DNA of 42,979 nucleotides from an uncultured Oscillospiraceae bacterium (GTDB lineage: Bacteria; Bacillota; Clostridia; Oscillospirales; Oscillospiraceae), in NCBI GenBank assembly GCA_910587345.1, contig CAJUKH010000003.1, positions 1 through 42,979 of the forward strand, read 5' to 3'. Positions 23,664-32,985 of the stretch are shown here, piece by piece. The notes below the pieces were generated by a model. That model searched no databases and had not been told where the DNA came from. It saw only the letters and a program-made list of their open reading frames with translations. A program made the position numbers and the translations under genes. The number at the start of each line of letters is the position of its first letter. Within the stretch, counting starts at the first letter, position 1.

Positions 23664-24434
23664 TTACTGGTTTGTTCCTCCGGAATTGCCACGGGGCCGC
23701 ACATCTGTAAAATGGAAATTCATGAACGGATTCTGGCCTCCCGCCCCAGGAGCTCCCGCCGATCCTGCGCCGCTTGTGCCTGTAGCAAACTGCGGCAACG
23801 GTTTCTGTGGAGTTGCCTGCCCCGGAAGAGTTGTTGCCGGTATGGTTCCGGGAGCCCCTGCGGGCGTTCCGGCCGGTAAGCCTCCCTGGTTCTGCTGATC
23901 CCCTGCTCCGCCGTCCGGATTGTCCTGAATGAACGCATCTTTGTAATCCGGGTTTTTCTTCAACTCGGCAATGAAATCATCCGCCCCCAGGAACTTCTCT
24001 CCGTCCAGCTTGAACTCTTTGGCGTCAAAGGCTTTCTTGACAAACTCACGGTACATGGCACCGGGCCGAAGTCCTACGGTATCCAGATACCGGTCTGTCT
24101 GGTGGGAGCGCTCCTGTTGTGCGAGCTGGTCTTTCAGGTTCTGGGTATCGGTGTTGTACTTCTCTTCCCATTCCTTTGCGGACTTCTTGACGCCCTCGAT
24201 ATCCATATCCTTGTAGGACTGGATTTCTTTGTTGGCATCATCAAGCTGTTTCTTCACCCCGGAGAGCTCGGTAATCTTGGCGTCAAGTTTCTCTTTCGCC
24301 ACATAGCCTCCGTCCTCCAGGTTTACGATTTTCAGCTTGCTATCCGCCTGAATCCTCTTGATAAGCTCCTCCGCTGTGATCGCCTCCGGCTGGCCGTCTA
24401 CTTCCTTGAAAAGTTTCTTCAAAAATTCGTACAT
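23664..24434 (-). CDS. Gp20-type scaffolding protein
   Basis: 256 residues from ATG 24434. N-terminal MYEFLKKLFKEVDG, then a long coiled coil (about 45-115) and a helical patch GLRPGAMYREFVKKAFD, typical of phage minor structural protein Gp20 scaffolds. The C-terminal 80 residues are low-complexity Gly/Pro/Gln/Ala (QQNQGGLPAGTPAGAPG). It guides capsid assembly and is normally lost from the mature head. Confidence 0.85.
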   Translation of the reverse strand: MYEFLKKLFKEVDGQPEAITAEELIKRIQADSKLKIVNLEDGGYVAKEKLDAKITELSGVKKQLDDANKEIQSYKDMDIEGVKKSAKEWEEKYNTDTQNLKDQLAQQERSHQTDRYLDTVGLRPGAMYREFVKKAFDAKEFKLDGEKFLGADDFIAELKKNPDYKDAFIQDNPDGGAGDQQNQGGLPAGTPAGAPGTIPATTLPGQATPQKPLPQFATGTSGAGSAGAPGAGGQNPFMNFHFTDVRPRGNSGGTNQ

Positions 24435-24556
24435 GGTGTACCTCCTCTTTCTTCGCTGATTTTGTTTAGATTCCGGTTCACTCCGGCTCTGCTATCGTGG
24501 GATATATCCGCCCACAAACGGAAATTGAGTAGTTTATATGCCATTCCTCCAGGGCA

Positions 24557-24600
24557 ATAAAAAGAGGCCGCACCCATGGAATAAGGGCCGCCCTCTCTTT
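24557..24600 (-). terminator. Intrinsic terminator in the 24435-24747 gap
   Basis: On the minus strand an AGAGGGCGGCCC arm pairs with GGGTGCGGCCTCT (imperfect), followed by TTTTTATT. It lies in a 313-bp gap between the minor capsid and scaffold genes, inside the structural operon. I see no convincing gene in this gap. Confidence 0.65.
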
Positions 24601-24644
24601 ACTCTCACATATTCAGTTGTAAGTACCCCCTGCGCTCCGTTATA

Positions 24645-24664
24645 GCCCCGTGACGGGGTTTTTC
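24645..24664 (+). terminator. Compact terminator-like hairpin on the plus strand
   Basis: CCCCG-TGA-CGGGG followed by TTTTT on the plus strand. No gene on this strand precedes it, so it could end an antisense or small RNA, or limit convergent transcription. On the minus strand it has no T-run. Confidence 0.5.
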
Positions 24665-24747
24665 TGGTTGCAAGGATAAAATAATAAATAAAGCTCTGTT
24701 TTCTATACACGGGCGTTTCAGCACCTATCTATCCGCCGTTCATGTGA

Positions 24748-26016
24748 TTACCTCGCTTTCCGGTTGGCCCATACTGCCTTTTGGCTTGTAGACCTCCCAA
24801 AGTTAATGATCTTGCCGTCCTGGTCTTTGACGGCGTATACCTGTGTCCGGGCCGAATCGACCGCCCGGCCGGTCTGCCTGCAAAAGTCTTTCATTTCTGC
24901 CTCTATGCGTTTCAGATTGACGCTCTCGGAGGAAAAATCCTCTTTCATGGCATTTTCAAGCGTGGCATTTGGAGCCGCCTTTGCCGCAGCGTCATATCCA
25001 GCTAACAGGGTTTTGGACGCCCTGATTTTCCTCTCATACTCCCTCTGTTTCTGGGTACATTCATACTCCGTCAGGGTGATTTCCTCTCCGTCCGCCGTCT
25101 TGTAGGTGTGTAACCTCTTCGCGTACCCGTCCAGGACGGCTTGACTGTATGCAGGTTTTGACAGTCCAGGAAAGAACATGTGGAAACTGTGCCTGCAATT
25201 CCAGCCGCACAATCCCCCGCCCTGGCCGTACCCGGTGGCGTCAACAAACTGGCGGTAGCGCTTATCCTTTCCGGATATGCAAAAGACCTGGCCTTGCCAG
25301 CTCTCATGATTGTTGTATCCAATTCCGGTATTCCTGGCACCCGCATGTGCCGTTGTCTCGTAATAATCGCACCCCACTTCATCAGCATACATTTCCGTAA
25401 GTGTGCCTGCTGTCTGGTTTACGCCTGTCAGCAGAGCCCTCCGGACCGCAACATCCAGTTTTGAAGAGTGGCCTTTTCGGAAAAGAACCGTGCCGCCGTC
25501 CATGGCCGCCGTCCTGATTGCCTGCCTCATGGCCTCCTGGTATGAAAATGTACCAGTGGCCACCTGCATATACGCAAGGTTCGTGGCCTCATAGAATAGG
25601 TTCTGCGCCGTGGACGCCGTTGTCAGTGTGAGATTGCTCAAATCCCCCTGCGTCTTTTGGACTGCCGCCGCAAGCGTCTGTATCATGGCCGGTGACTGTT
25701 TCAGCTCGATAGGAGCCAGGCCAGCCATAGAGCATATGTCGCTCTCGTAATTGATTGACTTGACTCCGGCCTCATTGAAGAGCTCCCGGATGTAGGCATT
25801 GGAAAAGCCAGTGATCCGGGCAACCTCTTCCGTTATCTCGTCCATGAGTTTTCCGGCCTCCTGAACCTGCGTTATCTGGTGCATGGAAGAGGCCGTAACC
25901 CTGCCGGTCTTTGCTATCCTTTTGGCAAGGCACTCCACAACTGACCGTGACAGGATATCGTATATTCCCACAATGGTACTCTCACCGCATGATTCCAGAT
26001 ATTCAGGTGTCAGCAT
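24748..26016 (-). CDS. Minor capsid protein 2 family (head morphogenesis)
   Basis: 422 residues from ATG 26016 (MLTPEYLESCGESTIVGIYD...). Long helical N-terminal half, then a Cys/His-rich region with GYNNHESWQGQVFCISGKD, GYGQGGGLCGWNCRHSFHMF; the GLCGWNCRH motif is typical of the phage minor capsid protein 2 family. These proteins lie inside the head next to the portal. Follows the portal gene by 11 nt. Confidence 0.88.
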   Translation of the reverse strand: MLTPEYLESCGESTIVGIYDILSRSVVECLAKRIAKTGRVTASSMHQITQVQEAGKLMDEITEEVARITGFSNAYIRELFNEAGVKSINYESDICSMAGLAPIELKQSPAMIQTLAAAVQKTQGDLSNLTLTTASTAQNLFYEATNLAYMQVATGTFSYQEAMRQAIRTAAMDGGTVLFRKGHSSKLDVAVRRALLTGVNQTAGTLTEMYADEVGCDYYETTAHAGARNTGIGYNNHESWQGQVFCISGKDKRYRQFVDATGYGQGGGLCGWNCRHSFHMFFPGLSKPAYSQAVLDGYAKRLHTYKTADGEEITLTEYECTQKQREYERKIRASKTLLAGYDAAAKAAPNATLENAMKEDFSSESVNLKRIEAEMKDFCRQTGRAVDSARTQVYAVKDQDGKIINFGRSTSQKAVWANRKAR

Positions 26017-26027
26017 ATCGGCACCCC

Positions 26028-27500
26028 CTACTCTTCCGGTGGATAGTTGCCACGATTACCGGGCCCGCCCTTTGGCGGTATCAACTCGCCGTTATCGGGA
26101 ATCAGGTCAAGCGCTTCATCCTCTGTGCATCCAAAATACCAGGCATAGAATTTTTCTATCTTGTATTTTCCCGCCATGACCATTGACCAGCGGCGCTGAT
26201 ACTCCAAATTGGTATCCTCCAGAACACCGTCACCCCAGGTCACGGCCTTTTCAGATTTGCCAGCCGGTGCCAGACCGTACAGGGTACAGAGAACGTCCAT
26301 AGCGTATATGAGGCGGTCAAACCCGGAATCCCATGCGCTCTGCATCCGGGAAACCACCGTGAATGACCTCTGCTTAGATGTGCGGATTTCCTCCGCCGTC
26401 TTTTCGATCTGCTGCGGGTCCGATATGGTTCCGTAAGACAGGCCGCAAAGGAACTCTATGCGCTGGAAATACTTATTCAGGCCGGAGAAAAGACTGTTAT
26501 CCCGGATTGTTGGCGCATACTCTTTCATGTATGAGCCGGTTCCCGCCTCCTTAATGTCAAAATCAAAAGTACGGTACAGCCGCTCTTTCCCCTCCGGAAG
26601 AATGACGTTTCCTTTCTTGTCAGTCTCGAATATGTCCTCGGATGCGTGGACTGCCGCCTCTGTAGCAAAATACTCCCAGAGTATGCGGGAGAATTGCCGG
26701 TCTGCCTGCTCGATTACCTCTATTGCCCTGGAAAAAACAGAGGCCCCCAACGGGGAATAGGTATCAATGTTATTCGCCCTGGGAACCTTTATATACACAA
26801 AGAGCGGGTGATCCACATTCTGAATCGTAACCGGCTCCTCTGAAAGACCCGCCCAATCCTCTACCTCCGACAGAGGAACCACGGTCATGAACGGGTGTTG
26901 TGCGCTGATGTAATCATCATCCGATATCTGGTAATTCAGCTTTTCGGAACGGAACGCATGGTTTGTTATCGTGTAGTCCGTTCCGACCAGGGAATGACAT
27001 TCCAGCCTGGTATACAGATAATCGCCCTGGCGTTTCGTGTCAACGAATATCCCGCCTGTGATTTCTTTGCTGCTGGTGTAGGCAGTAGGGAAAAACCTGT
27101 CTGCCTGGGTAAAGTCTATGTTGATAGTCTGTCCGGAAACGTATGGTTTCAGGCATATACCGCCTTTAGCGCAGTACAGCTCAACGTGATCTGAAAGACT
27201 GGTGAAATTGTCCTTTATCTGCTGGTTGATATAATCTCCCCTGGCGCTCCCTGATACCTCAATACTGAACTCCGTCAGAATGAGCCTTGCCATTTCCTCC
27301 GCTATGGCGGCGGGGAGATTCAAGGGAATCACATCAGCTTTGCCCCCACGCCATGGGGGATTGTTGCAATACATCTGGCTCCAAAGTTCGATAGCACGCT
27401 CCATGACTACGGAAGTAGCGATAGAAACGTGCAGTTGTTTCTCGATATTGTTTTTGGGCGTCAGCTTATTCCATGCGCTCCTTAGAAAATCTATTACCAT
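26028..27500 (-). CDS. Portal protein
   Basis: 490 residues. The start ATG 27500 (MVIDFLRSAWNKLTPKNN) has GGAGGCG about 9 nt upstream; the frame is open to 27578 but overlaps the terminase. Sequence features (LNLPAAIAEEMARLILTEF, WEYFATEAAVHASEDIFETD, GLSYGTISDPQQIEKTAEEI) match SPP1-type/A118-type portal proteins. The dodecameric ring is the DNA entry gate and terminase docking site. Confidence 0.9.
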   Translation of the reverse strand: MVIDFLRSAWNKLTPKNNIEKQLHVSIATSVVMERAIELWSQMYCNNPPWRGGKADVIPLNLPAAIAEEMARLILTEFSIEVSGSARGDYINQQIKDNFTSLSDHVELYCAKGGICLKPYVSGQTINIDFTQADRFFPTAYTSSKEITGGIFVDTKRQGDYLYTRLECHSLVGTDYTITNHAFRSEKLNYQISDDDYISAQHPFMTVVPLSEVEDWAGLSEEPVTIQNVDHPLFVYIKVPRANNIDTYSPLGASVFSRAIEVIEQADRQFSRILWEYFATEAAVHASEDIFETDKKGNVILPEGKERLYRTFDFDIKEAGTGSYMKEYAPTIRDNSLFSGLNKYFQRIEFLCGLSYGTISDPQQIEKTAEEIRTSKQRSFTVVSRMQSAWDSGFDRLIYAMDVLCTLYGLAPAGKSEKAVTWGDGVLEDTNLEYQRRWSMVMAGKYKIEKFYAWYFGCTEDEALDLIPDNGELIPPKGGPGNRGNYPPEE

Positions 27501-27504
27501 GTGC

Positions 27505-28911
27505 TTATCGCCTCCTGTCCGTTTTCTTCTTGATATATTTCTTATAGTCTCGCTCATACGAATACTCAAAAGCGTCAAGCGAATCTATGTCACTGGTGCC
27601 ATCGTCCAGACGTTCCAGCTCTGTATTCTTCGGATTCCAGACCGCCATACTGATAGCTGATGTAAGCGTCTCGCAATCCTCCGTATAAAGAAACCGGTCT
27701 TTTGCCGTGAGCGTTGTCAGGGTAAAAATCCGGTCTGTGATCTGTCTCTTTAATGCGTCCCTGGGCCGCAAGTTTCCCAGCTCATTCTCCACGAGTGCGG
27801 ATTCAAGCCCCCTTATGAGAACCTGTTCTGCAGAATCGCAGTAAATATTGGTGATGTACCCATACAGGCTTAGAATCATCCGTACAAAATCCAGAAACAT
27901 CCTTGCCAGGTCTGCCGGGTCCGTGTCCGTGGCGTCATGCCATTCAGACGCAAGAGCAATCAGTTTTTCATATCCCAGCGTGGGAGCCGTTGCAACAAAG
28001 GCATGGCCGGAGCCATTACCCCCAAAGTCAACGCCTACATTGATTTCCAGAAGCTCGCCTCTCTTGTTCATCTTCTGGACGTCCTCACGCTTTATAAAGA
28101 ATTTCCCGTCTTTTGCGGTGATTGACGCCGCCAGCTTTGGATATACAAGCCCCTCTGCAATACTTCTTTTCCCCAAGATATCCCGCAGGTACCAGATACT
28201 CGCCATATCGTACTGACTTATGATTTCCTCCAGACGTTCCTCGGTAATGGTGATGTTATCGAAGATTGTCATAGCCTGGTAGTTGAATCCGCCTTTCAGT
28301 TCCCCCTTTTCCGCTTTTTCTGCGTACTTGTCGATATACTCCGTATAGATCGGAGCCTTTGGGTGTGACGGGTTCAAATCCCAGAATATCTTTCTGCGCT
28401 TTGCCGCAAGCTGACGGTTGAACGCCTCCTTTATGGTGTTATCGTGGTGCAGGTTTATCTCCGTGGCTATCCACATGCCGTAAGAGTTACCACGGATTTT
28501 CTTAAAACTGTCCGCTTTGGAGCCGCCAGCAAAAATGACTATCCGCTCCCGGCCTCCCGTGTATGGGCCTCTTATCCGCAGACAGTCATTGTCCTTATAT
28601 TTCCCCCACCGGCACTGACCACGGAAGATATATTCCAGGCCGAAACCGTTGGCGTCACCGATATTCAGTTTTGCGTTCGCTATGGTGGAGCCCGTTGCCA
28701 GGTGGAACTTATCGGGCGTTGTCATGAGCTCATGAGCAAAGGCAAACACATTATCAATCGTCTTTCCGGAACGAACCGCCCCCTCCAGGATATTGAATGT
28801 GCAATACCGGCAGGCCCGGATGTATTCTTTGTGCTTATCCCCAAACCGGAAATTGATTGTCTTTCGCTTTTTGAGAGGCTTTCCGTCCTGGCTATTCTTC
28901 ACCGTATACAT
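27505..28911 (-). CDS. terL: Terminase large subunit
   Basis: 468 residues from ATG 28911. Walker A is at about residues 44-51 (GAVRSGKT). An ATPase coupling region follows, and a C-terminal RNase-H-like nuclease begins near INVGVDFGGNGSGHAF (about 290), with later acidic positions (IYCDSAEQ). It packages DNA into the prohead and cuts concatemers. The start lies 20 nt inside the small subunit gene. Confidence 0.93.
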   Translation of the reverse strand: MYTVKNSQDGKPLKKRKTINFRFGDKHKEYIRACRYCTFNILEGAVRSGKTIDNVFAFAHELMTTPDKFHLATGSTIANAKLNIGDANGFGLEYIFRGQCRWGKYKDNDCLRIRGPYTGGRERIVIFAGGSKADSFKKIRGNSYGMWIATEINLHHDNTIKEAFNRQLAAKRRKIFWDLNPSHPKAPIYTEYIDKYAEKAEKGELKGGFNYQAMTIFDNITITEERLEEIISQYDMASIWYLRDILGKRSIAEGLVYPKLAASITAKDGKFFIKREDVQKMNKRGELLEINVGVDFGGNGSGHAFVATAPTLGYEKLIALASEWHDATDTDPADLARMFLDFVRMILSLYGYITNIYCDSAEQVLIRGLESALVENELGNLRPRDALKRQITDRIFTLTTLTAKDRFLYTEDCETLTSAISMAVWNPKNTELERLDDGTSDIDSLDAFEYSYERDYKKYIKKKTDRRR

Positions 28912-29422
28912 CAGCCTCTACCTCCTCCAAATCCTCAACCTCTTTGTTGGTTCCTGAATCACGCTCCTTTTTATACTCGAACTCTTCACGCCGTAGCTGT
29001 AAGGTCTGCTGCTGTATGCTTTCTTCCCGGTTCATACGTTCAAGCTCCGTTGCCAGCCGGAGAAATTCTTTCACATCTTTTGGCGTCATTTCCTCCGGTT
29101 TAATCTTTTCCAGCGCCTCCATAGCTTTTCTCTGTAATTGCAACGACATTTTGATGTGGCGGTCTTGCATCTTTTTCCGCTCGGAAACCGCCTGTTTTCT
29201 GGCCTCTTCCGCTATGCTGGCATCATAAGCGTCTGCCCTGGCCCGCCAGTCATACTTCAACTTCCAACGGTGGCAAAGAGTACCACTTTTATTCAACTGT
29301 CTCGCAACCGCTGAAATTGTCCTCTTCTCCCCCATGTCACGGTAGGCAGCAAAGGCTTCAAAGGCGGGGCCGCTCTCTCCGGGCTGGCGTTCCCATGCTT
29401 CTCTGTCATTGTCCTTTGACAT
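28892..29422 (-). CDS. terS: Terminase small subunit
   Basis: 176 residues from ATG 29422. The N-terminal part has GPAFEAFAAYRDMGEKRTISAVARQLNKS (partly quoted), a helix-turn-helix and WKLKYDWRARADAYD, typical of phBC6A51-type small terminase proteins. The C-terminal half is coiled coil with an acidic end. It binds phage DNA and directs the large subunit. Confidence 0.88.
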   Translation of the reverse strand: MSKDNDREAWERQPGESGPAFEAFAAYRDMGEKRTISAVARQLNKSGTLCHRWKLKYDWRARADAYDASIAEEARKQAVSERKKMQDRHIKMSLQLQRKAMEALEKIKPEEMTPKDVKEFLRLATELERMNREESIQQQTLQLRREEFEYKKERDSGTNKEVEDLEEVEADVYGEE

Positions 29423-29454
29423 ATCTGCCTACCTCCTTTCCGCTGGTGATCTGC

Positions 29455-30180
29455 CTATTTTATGGCAACCCACCCACAGAAATTCAGGCACCGCCAGAAC
29501 ATATCCACCTTGCCGAACCCCGCTTCATGCAGCATATCCACATTCCACTCCGCTTTGAGTGGGGATAATACGTTTTCAAGGCTCCTACGTTTCTGCATAA
29601 TCTTTTCATCCGAGTACCCGTTCATGCGCTTCATCCGGTAGTAGAGCTCCACTTCCAGATCGTCCGTGCCCTCGTCTGCGATTATCTTCTCGACAAAAAG
29701 AAAAGCCCCTCCGGGATTCAAGGCTCTGTAGATATCGTTTATCATCCGCTGCCTGTATGCGGTCGGCATAAACTGCATTGACAGCACCGACAGTATGAGG
29801 CTCTGGTTCTCAGGTATCATCTTGTCATAGAAATTGCCCGGCTCTATCTCCACATGCCCGCTTTCTATCCCCTCTCTGAACTTCTCCCTGCACACTTCCA
29901 GCATGGCCTCCGAGTTGTCGCAGAGGAAATACCGGTTATCTCCCTGGTGCTTTCTGTAGAACGGTTCCACCGCAAGGCCGGTTGAACATCCGATATCCGT
30001 GATCCACGTTCCGGGGGTGATGAACTTCTCCCCCAGCTCGTATATGAGGCCCCTCATGCTTTTATAGTCCGGTATGCTTCTTTCCAGCATATCCGCAAAG
30101 CACCTGGCAACCTCGCTGTCAAATTCCCATTTATCCTTTGGGGTAACGTTATCCACCCCGTTATCCTGTCTAATCCCCAC
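29455..30180 (-). CDS. CmoA-like SAM enzyme (carboxy-SAM synthase family)
   Basis: 241 residues from GTG 30180, which overlaps the upstream stop; AGGAGG is about 9 nt upstream. Length matches E. coli CmoA (247). Class I Rossmann motifs: ITDIGCSTGLAVEPF (motif I), FLCDNSEAML (motif II), SLILSVLSMQFM and NPGGAFLFVEK. The CmoA-specific stretch RMNGYSDEKIMQKRRSLENVL and the ending HEAGFGKVDMFWRCLNFCGW also fit. The Arg of QKR aligns by eye with the CmoA residue reported to bind the carboxylate. CmoA turns SAM and prephenate into carboxy-SAM for tRNA U34 modification in Gammaproteobacteria. Its place here behind ParB-type genes suggests a DNA target; a plain methyltransferase is the alternative. 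Confidence 0.8.
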   Translation of the reverse strand: MGIRQDNGVDNVTPKDKWEFDSEVARCFADMLERSIPDYKSMRGLIYELGEKFITPGTWITDIGCSTGLAVEPFYRKHQGDNRYFLCDNSEAMLEVCREKFREGIESGHVEIEPGNFYDKMIPENQSLILSVLSMQFMPTAYRQRMINDIYRALNPGGAFLFVEKIIADEGTDDLEVELYYRMKRMNGYSDEKIMQKRRSLENVLSPLKAEWNVDMLHEAGFGKVDMFWRCLNFCGWVAIK

Positions 30181-31729
30181 TGTCCTTGCCCTCCTTTTTC
30201 GGAATCTCGGCTCCCAGCCTCTTTCCAAATGCCGCCCTCGCCCTCTGCGACAGGCCCATTGTCGTACCGTCCGGGTACGGGAGCTCAAATTCAAAATCCA
30301 GAGCCTCCCCCAGCTTTTTCAGATCTATCACCGGGCGGCTCGCCTCCAAATACCAAAAGCGGCATATCATATCTACACGGTCAATGCTCTTAAAGCTCCA
30401 GCCGAAGATATCCCGCAATTCCTCCTGGGTGTGCCCTTTCTGCACTTTGGGATGTTTCGAGATATCCCCCAGGATAGTATTTGGCTCATAGTCCAGATCG
30501 AATGTCAGGCTGGCGTTATTGGTAACGCTGTGCTTCTTTGTCAGGACGAACTGCTGTGACTGGTTGCTCTGGCACCAGCAGACCACCTTTCCTTTCGGCG
30601 CACACAAGGCCGCCGCTATCCTGGCAATCATGATACGGTCCGCCATGAACGGCACGGAATTGAACACGCTGGAAATGAACACGGACGTATACTCCACCCC
30701 GCTTTCCACTTCATCCAGGAACTTTCGGGCAATCTCGATACTCTTCTCCTTATGCACCTGATCCCCCGTGGTAACAAAATAAGGCTCAAAAGCTGATACA
30801 AATAAACCGGCCTCCCTCAACGTCCGTGTATTGTTCAGCTTTCCAGCCCCAAAGTCCACGATCTTGTCTCCATACTTGCGTACCCATGCCGCCAGGGTAT
30901 CTCCCTCCAACTTGAAGAAATCCCTGCCGTTGTTGTTGGGGAAAAGACCTTTGAAAAAGCCGTCACCCAAAGCGCAGTTGCCCTCGGTGTCCGTCTCCCT
31001 GGTATTCCTTTCCCGCATGAAACTGTTATACCGCAGCACATCCGCATAGCTGGACTCCATGGAGAAATCCATAGACAGGAGATTGAGCATAGCCGCCGCA
31101 AGCTCCCTCTGCGCTCCTGATACCTGTACGCACTTCACGAACCGGCGCTTCGCCTCCGCCGCCACCTGCAATCTCCCTATGCCGTTCACCACGGCCATAT
31201 CCTGGTCTACCACAATCGGCATCACCACGCCGAACCGGTTTTCCAGCGTCTTAGCCAGGGCTTTCATGTGCCCGTCAAATTCCCGGTGGTTCTTCTTTGC
31301 CAGCTCTACGGTATCCACCCTCCGGGTGTGCATACAGGGAAAAGCCGCCTCGCTGTCCGGCTCAATGTCCGGGAGCCCTGCGCTTATGCCCTCGATATCC
31401 ATATTGTAAAGCCGGTTTTTGATCTTCCCGCAAGTGTCCTGTTTGTGGAGGTCGTTTGTGGCCCTGTTAAACAGGATATTGACGGTTTTTCTTTCATTAA
31501 GGTCTACTATATCCACATACTCCACGGGAACCCGTGTATAGCCCATACGGGCCGCTACAAGACAACGCTGGTGCCCGGATAATATCTCCCCGCTGGTATC
31601 CGCATATACCGGGAGAAGAAATCCCAGCTTTTTCAGGGAGAGCTCCGTCAGTGCCAGCCTCTTTTCATCATTCCGGCGTGGATTGTACTCTGACGCCTGT
31701 ATTTCCTTTATCGGTACTAACTTAATCAC
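30170..31729 (-). CDS. ParB-ParB-methyltransferase fusion protein
   Basis: 519 residues from GTG 31729, with AGGAGG 7 nt upstream. Residues 1-90 form a ParB/Srx-like domain (NPRRND, ILSGHQRCLVAARMG). A second, degenerate ParB-like domain lies at about 145-230 (VVMPIVVDQDMAVVNGIGRLQVA). From about 290 a class I SAM-methyltransferase-like fold appears: KIVDFGAGKLNNT (motif I), SAFEPYF (motif II acid) and SSVFNSVPF (motif IV-like). The combination suggests a DNA base or backbone modification enzyme guided by ParB-like domains. It is coupled to both neighbours by overlap. Target and chemistry are unknown. Confidence 0.75.
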   Translation of the reverse strand: MIKLVPIKEIQASEYNPRRNDEKRLALTELSLKKLGFLLPVYADTSGEILSGHQRCLVAARMGYTRVPVEYVDIVDLNERKTVNILFNRATNDLHKQDTCGKIKNRLYNMDIEGISAGLPDIEPDSEAAFPCMHTRRVDTVELAKKNHREFDGHMKALAKTLENRFGVVMPIVVDQDMAVVNGIGRLQVAAEAKRRFVKCVQVSGAQRELAAAMLNLLSMDFSMESSYADVLRYNSFMRERNTRETDTEGNCALGDGFFKGLFPNNNGRDFFKLEGDTLAAWVRKYGDKIVDFGAGKLNNTRTLREAGLFVSAFEPYFVTTGDQVHKEKSIEIARKFLDEVESGVEYTSVFISSVFNSVPFMADRIMIARIAAALCAPKGKVVCWCQSNQSQQFVLTKKHSVTNNASLTFDLDYEPNTILGDISKHPKVQKGHTQEELRDIFGWSFKSIDRVDMICRFWYLEASRPVIDLKKLGEALDFEFELPYPDGTTMGLSQRARAAFGKRLGAEIPKKEGKDSGD

Positions 31730-32345
31730 TTAGAATCCTCCTTTGCAACTCTTCTTTGATTTCGGACGGCTCGAATATGCCCTTGTCCCTGATATCCTCC
31801 AGGAGCGCATAATATTCCGGCGCCTTTACGGTAAAGGAATAGCTGCCTATCTTTATCACCGTACTTACATCCCGCATATCGCCGTCCGTCTCCTGGCCTG
31901 CCTCTGCATCCGCATCATCACCGCCGCCCACGAAATCATCCGTGGCGCTTTCCAGGTATTTATCCAGGTCAACCTCCCCGTCCATGAATCCGGTAGGAAA
32001 GACGGATATATCATCATCCCCCAGGAGTGCGGCCAGCTTTTCCATATCCCAATCGCCTTTGATCTTATTCAGGGCCAGGCAAAGAACCTTTTCCCTGTCC
32101 TCGTCCGGCTCGTTTATCATGACGCACTCCACTTCTGCAGCACCCGTATCCTTTAGCACCTGCAATCTCTGGTGCCCTCCGACCAGGCGCATATTGTGTT
32201 CATTGACAACCAGGGGCTCAATGAATCCAAATTCCCGGATGCTCGCCTCTATCTGCTCATACTCCGGCGATCCTTTTTCCAGCCGCACACGGGGATTGAA
32301 CTCACTTTCCCGGATATCCTCAATCTGTATTTTCCTGATTTCCAT
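31722..32345 (-). CDS. ParB-like protein, second tandem copy
   Basis: 207 residues from ATG 32345 (10 nt behind AGGAGG; the upstream TTG is too close). The N-terminal ParB/Srx fold carries FNPRVRLEKG and LVGGHQRLQVLKDTG; the following segment (KVLCLALNKIKGDWDMEKLAALL) is shared with the upstream paralogue. The C-terminal 45 residues (YYALLEDIRDKG..EIKEELQRRILSD) also match it. It overlaps the upstream gene by 26 nt. ParB-like proteins of this type are common next to phage DNA methylases; some are nucleases or NTP-binding. Confidence 0.8.
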   Translation of the reverse strand: MEIRKIQIEDIRESEFNPRVRLEKGSPEYEQIEASIREFGFIEPLVVNEHNMRLVGGHQRLQVLKDTGAAEVECVMINEPDEDREKVLCLALNKIKGDWDMEKLAALLGDDDISVFPTGFMDGEVDLDKYLESATDDFVGGGDDADAEAGQETDGDMRDVSTVIKIGSYSFTVKAPEYYALLEDIRDKGIFEPSEIKEELQRRILSD

Positions 32346-32955
32346 TCCCAAACAGCCTCCTTTTCAGCTCTGCCTCTACTTTCTCCTTTGAAAAGCCTAC
32401 CTTTTCCCGGACGTCTGCCATCATGTCCTTGTACGGGCCGTTGGGAATCCGGAACGTGTACTCGCCCACGATACAGGGCACGCCCTCTTTTGTATCCTCT
32501 TTCTTTCCCACGCTTTCCACATCCGGCGCCTCCCCGCCTCCGATTTCCTCCTGGAGCTCCCCCAGCAGATCGGCAATTTCATCATCAGAGAATCCCGTTG
32601 CGAGGATATCAACCGGCGAATCCCTTAGCTCTTCCAGGATATCCGCCAGGGCTCCGTAATCCCACTGGCCGCTGATCTTGTTCAGGGCGATACAGAGGGC
32701 CTTTTCCCTCTCCGGCTCCATGTCAACGATAACAACCTCCGTTTCCTCCACGCCCTCCGCCAGCATGACGTTTAGCCGCTGGTGTCCGCTTACCAGGGTA
32801 CCGGTTCTTTCGTTCACAATCAGAGGAACCACCAGACCGAACTCGTCAATACTGGCTTTCAGTGCCTTGTATTCGTGATCCACTTCCGTCAGGCGCACTC
32901 TCGGATTGTATTCTGCAGGCTTGATATCTTCCAGCCTCATAACCTTACTTTCCAT
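32320..32955 (-). CDS. ParB-like protein, first tandem copy
   Basis: 211 residues from ATG 32955, preceded by GAGGG. ParB/Srx motifs YNPRVRLTEVD and LVSGHQRLNVMLAEG. A central segment KALCIALNKISGQWDYGALADIL is followed by an acidic linker (GELQEEIGGGEAPDVE) and a C-terminal helix pair shared with the downstream paralogue. The two genes look like an old tandem duplication. The first gene after a strong terminator at 32986-33015. Confidence 0.8.
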   Translation of the reverse strand: MESKVMRLEDIKPAEYNPRVRLTEVDHEYKALKASIDEFGLVVPLIVNERTGTLVSGHQRLNVMLAEGVEETEVVIVDMEPEREKALCIALNKISGQWDYGALADILEELRDSPVDILATGFSDDEIADLLGELQEEIGGGEAPDVESVGKKEDTKEGVPCIVGEYTFRIPNGPYKDMMADVREKVGFSKEKVEAELKRRLFGNGNQENTD

Positions 32956-32985
32956 GCCTTTTCCCTCGCTTTCTCAATTTTGGCA

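Noticed and set aside
24419..24544. 41-codon minus-strand frame (MAYKLLNF...) ahead of the scaffold gene
   Set aside because: The GGAGG before it is only about 1 nt from the ATG and it starts directly behind a terminator; no similarity to a known protein. Possible but not supported.
26028..27578. Longer portal reading frame beginning inside the terminase gene
   Set aside because: A start at 27500 has GGAGGCG at good spacing, while the upstream extension overlaps the terminase C-terminus and lacks a ribosome binding site.
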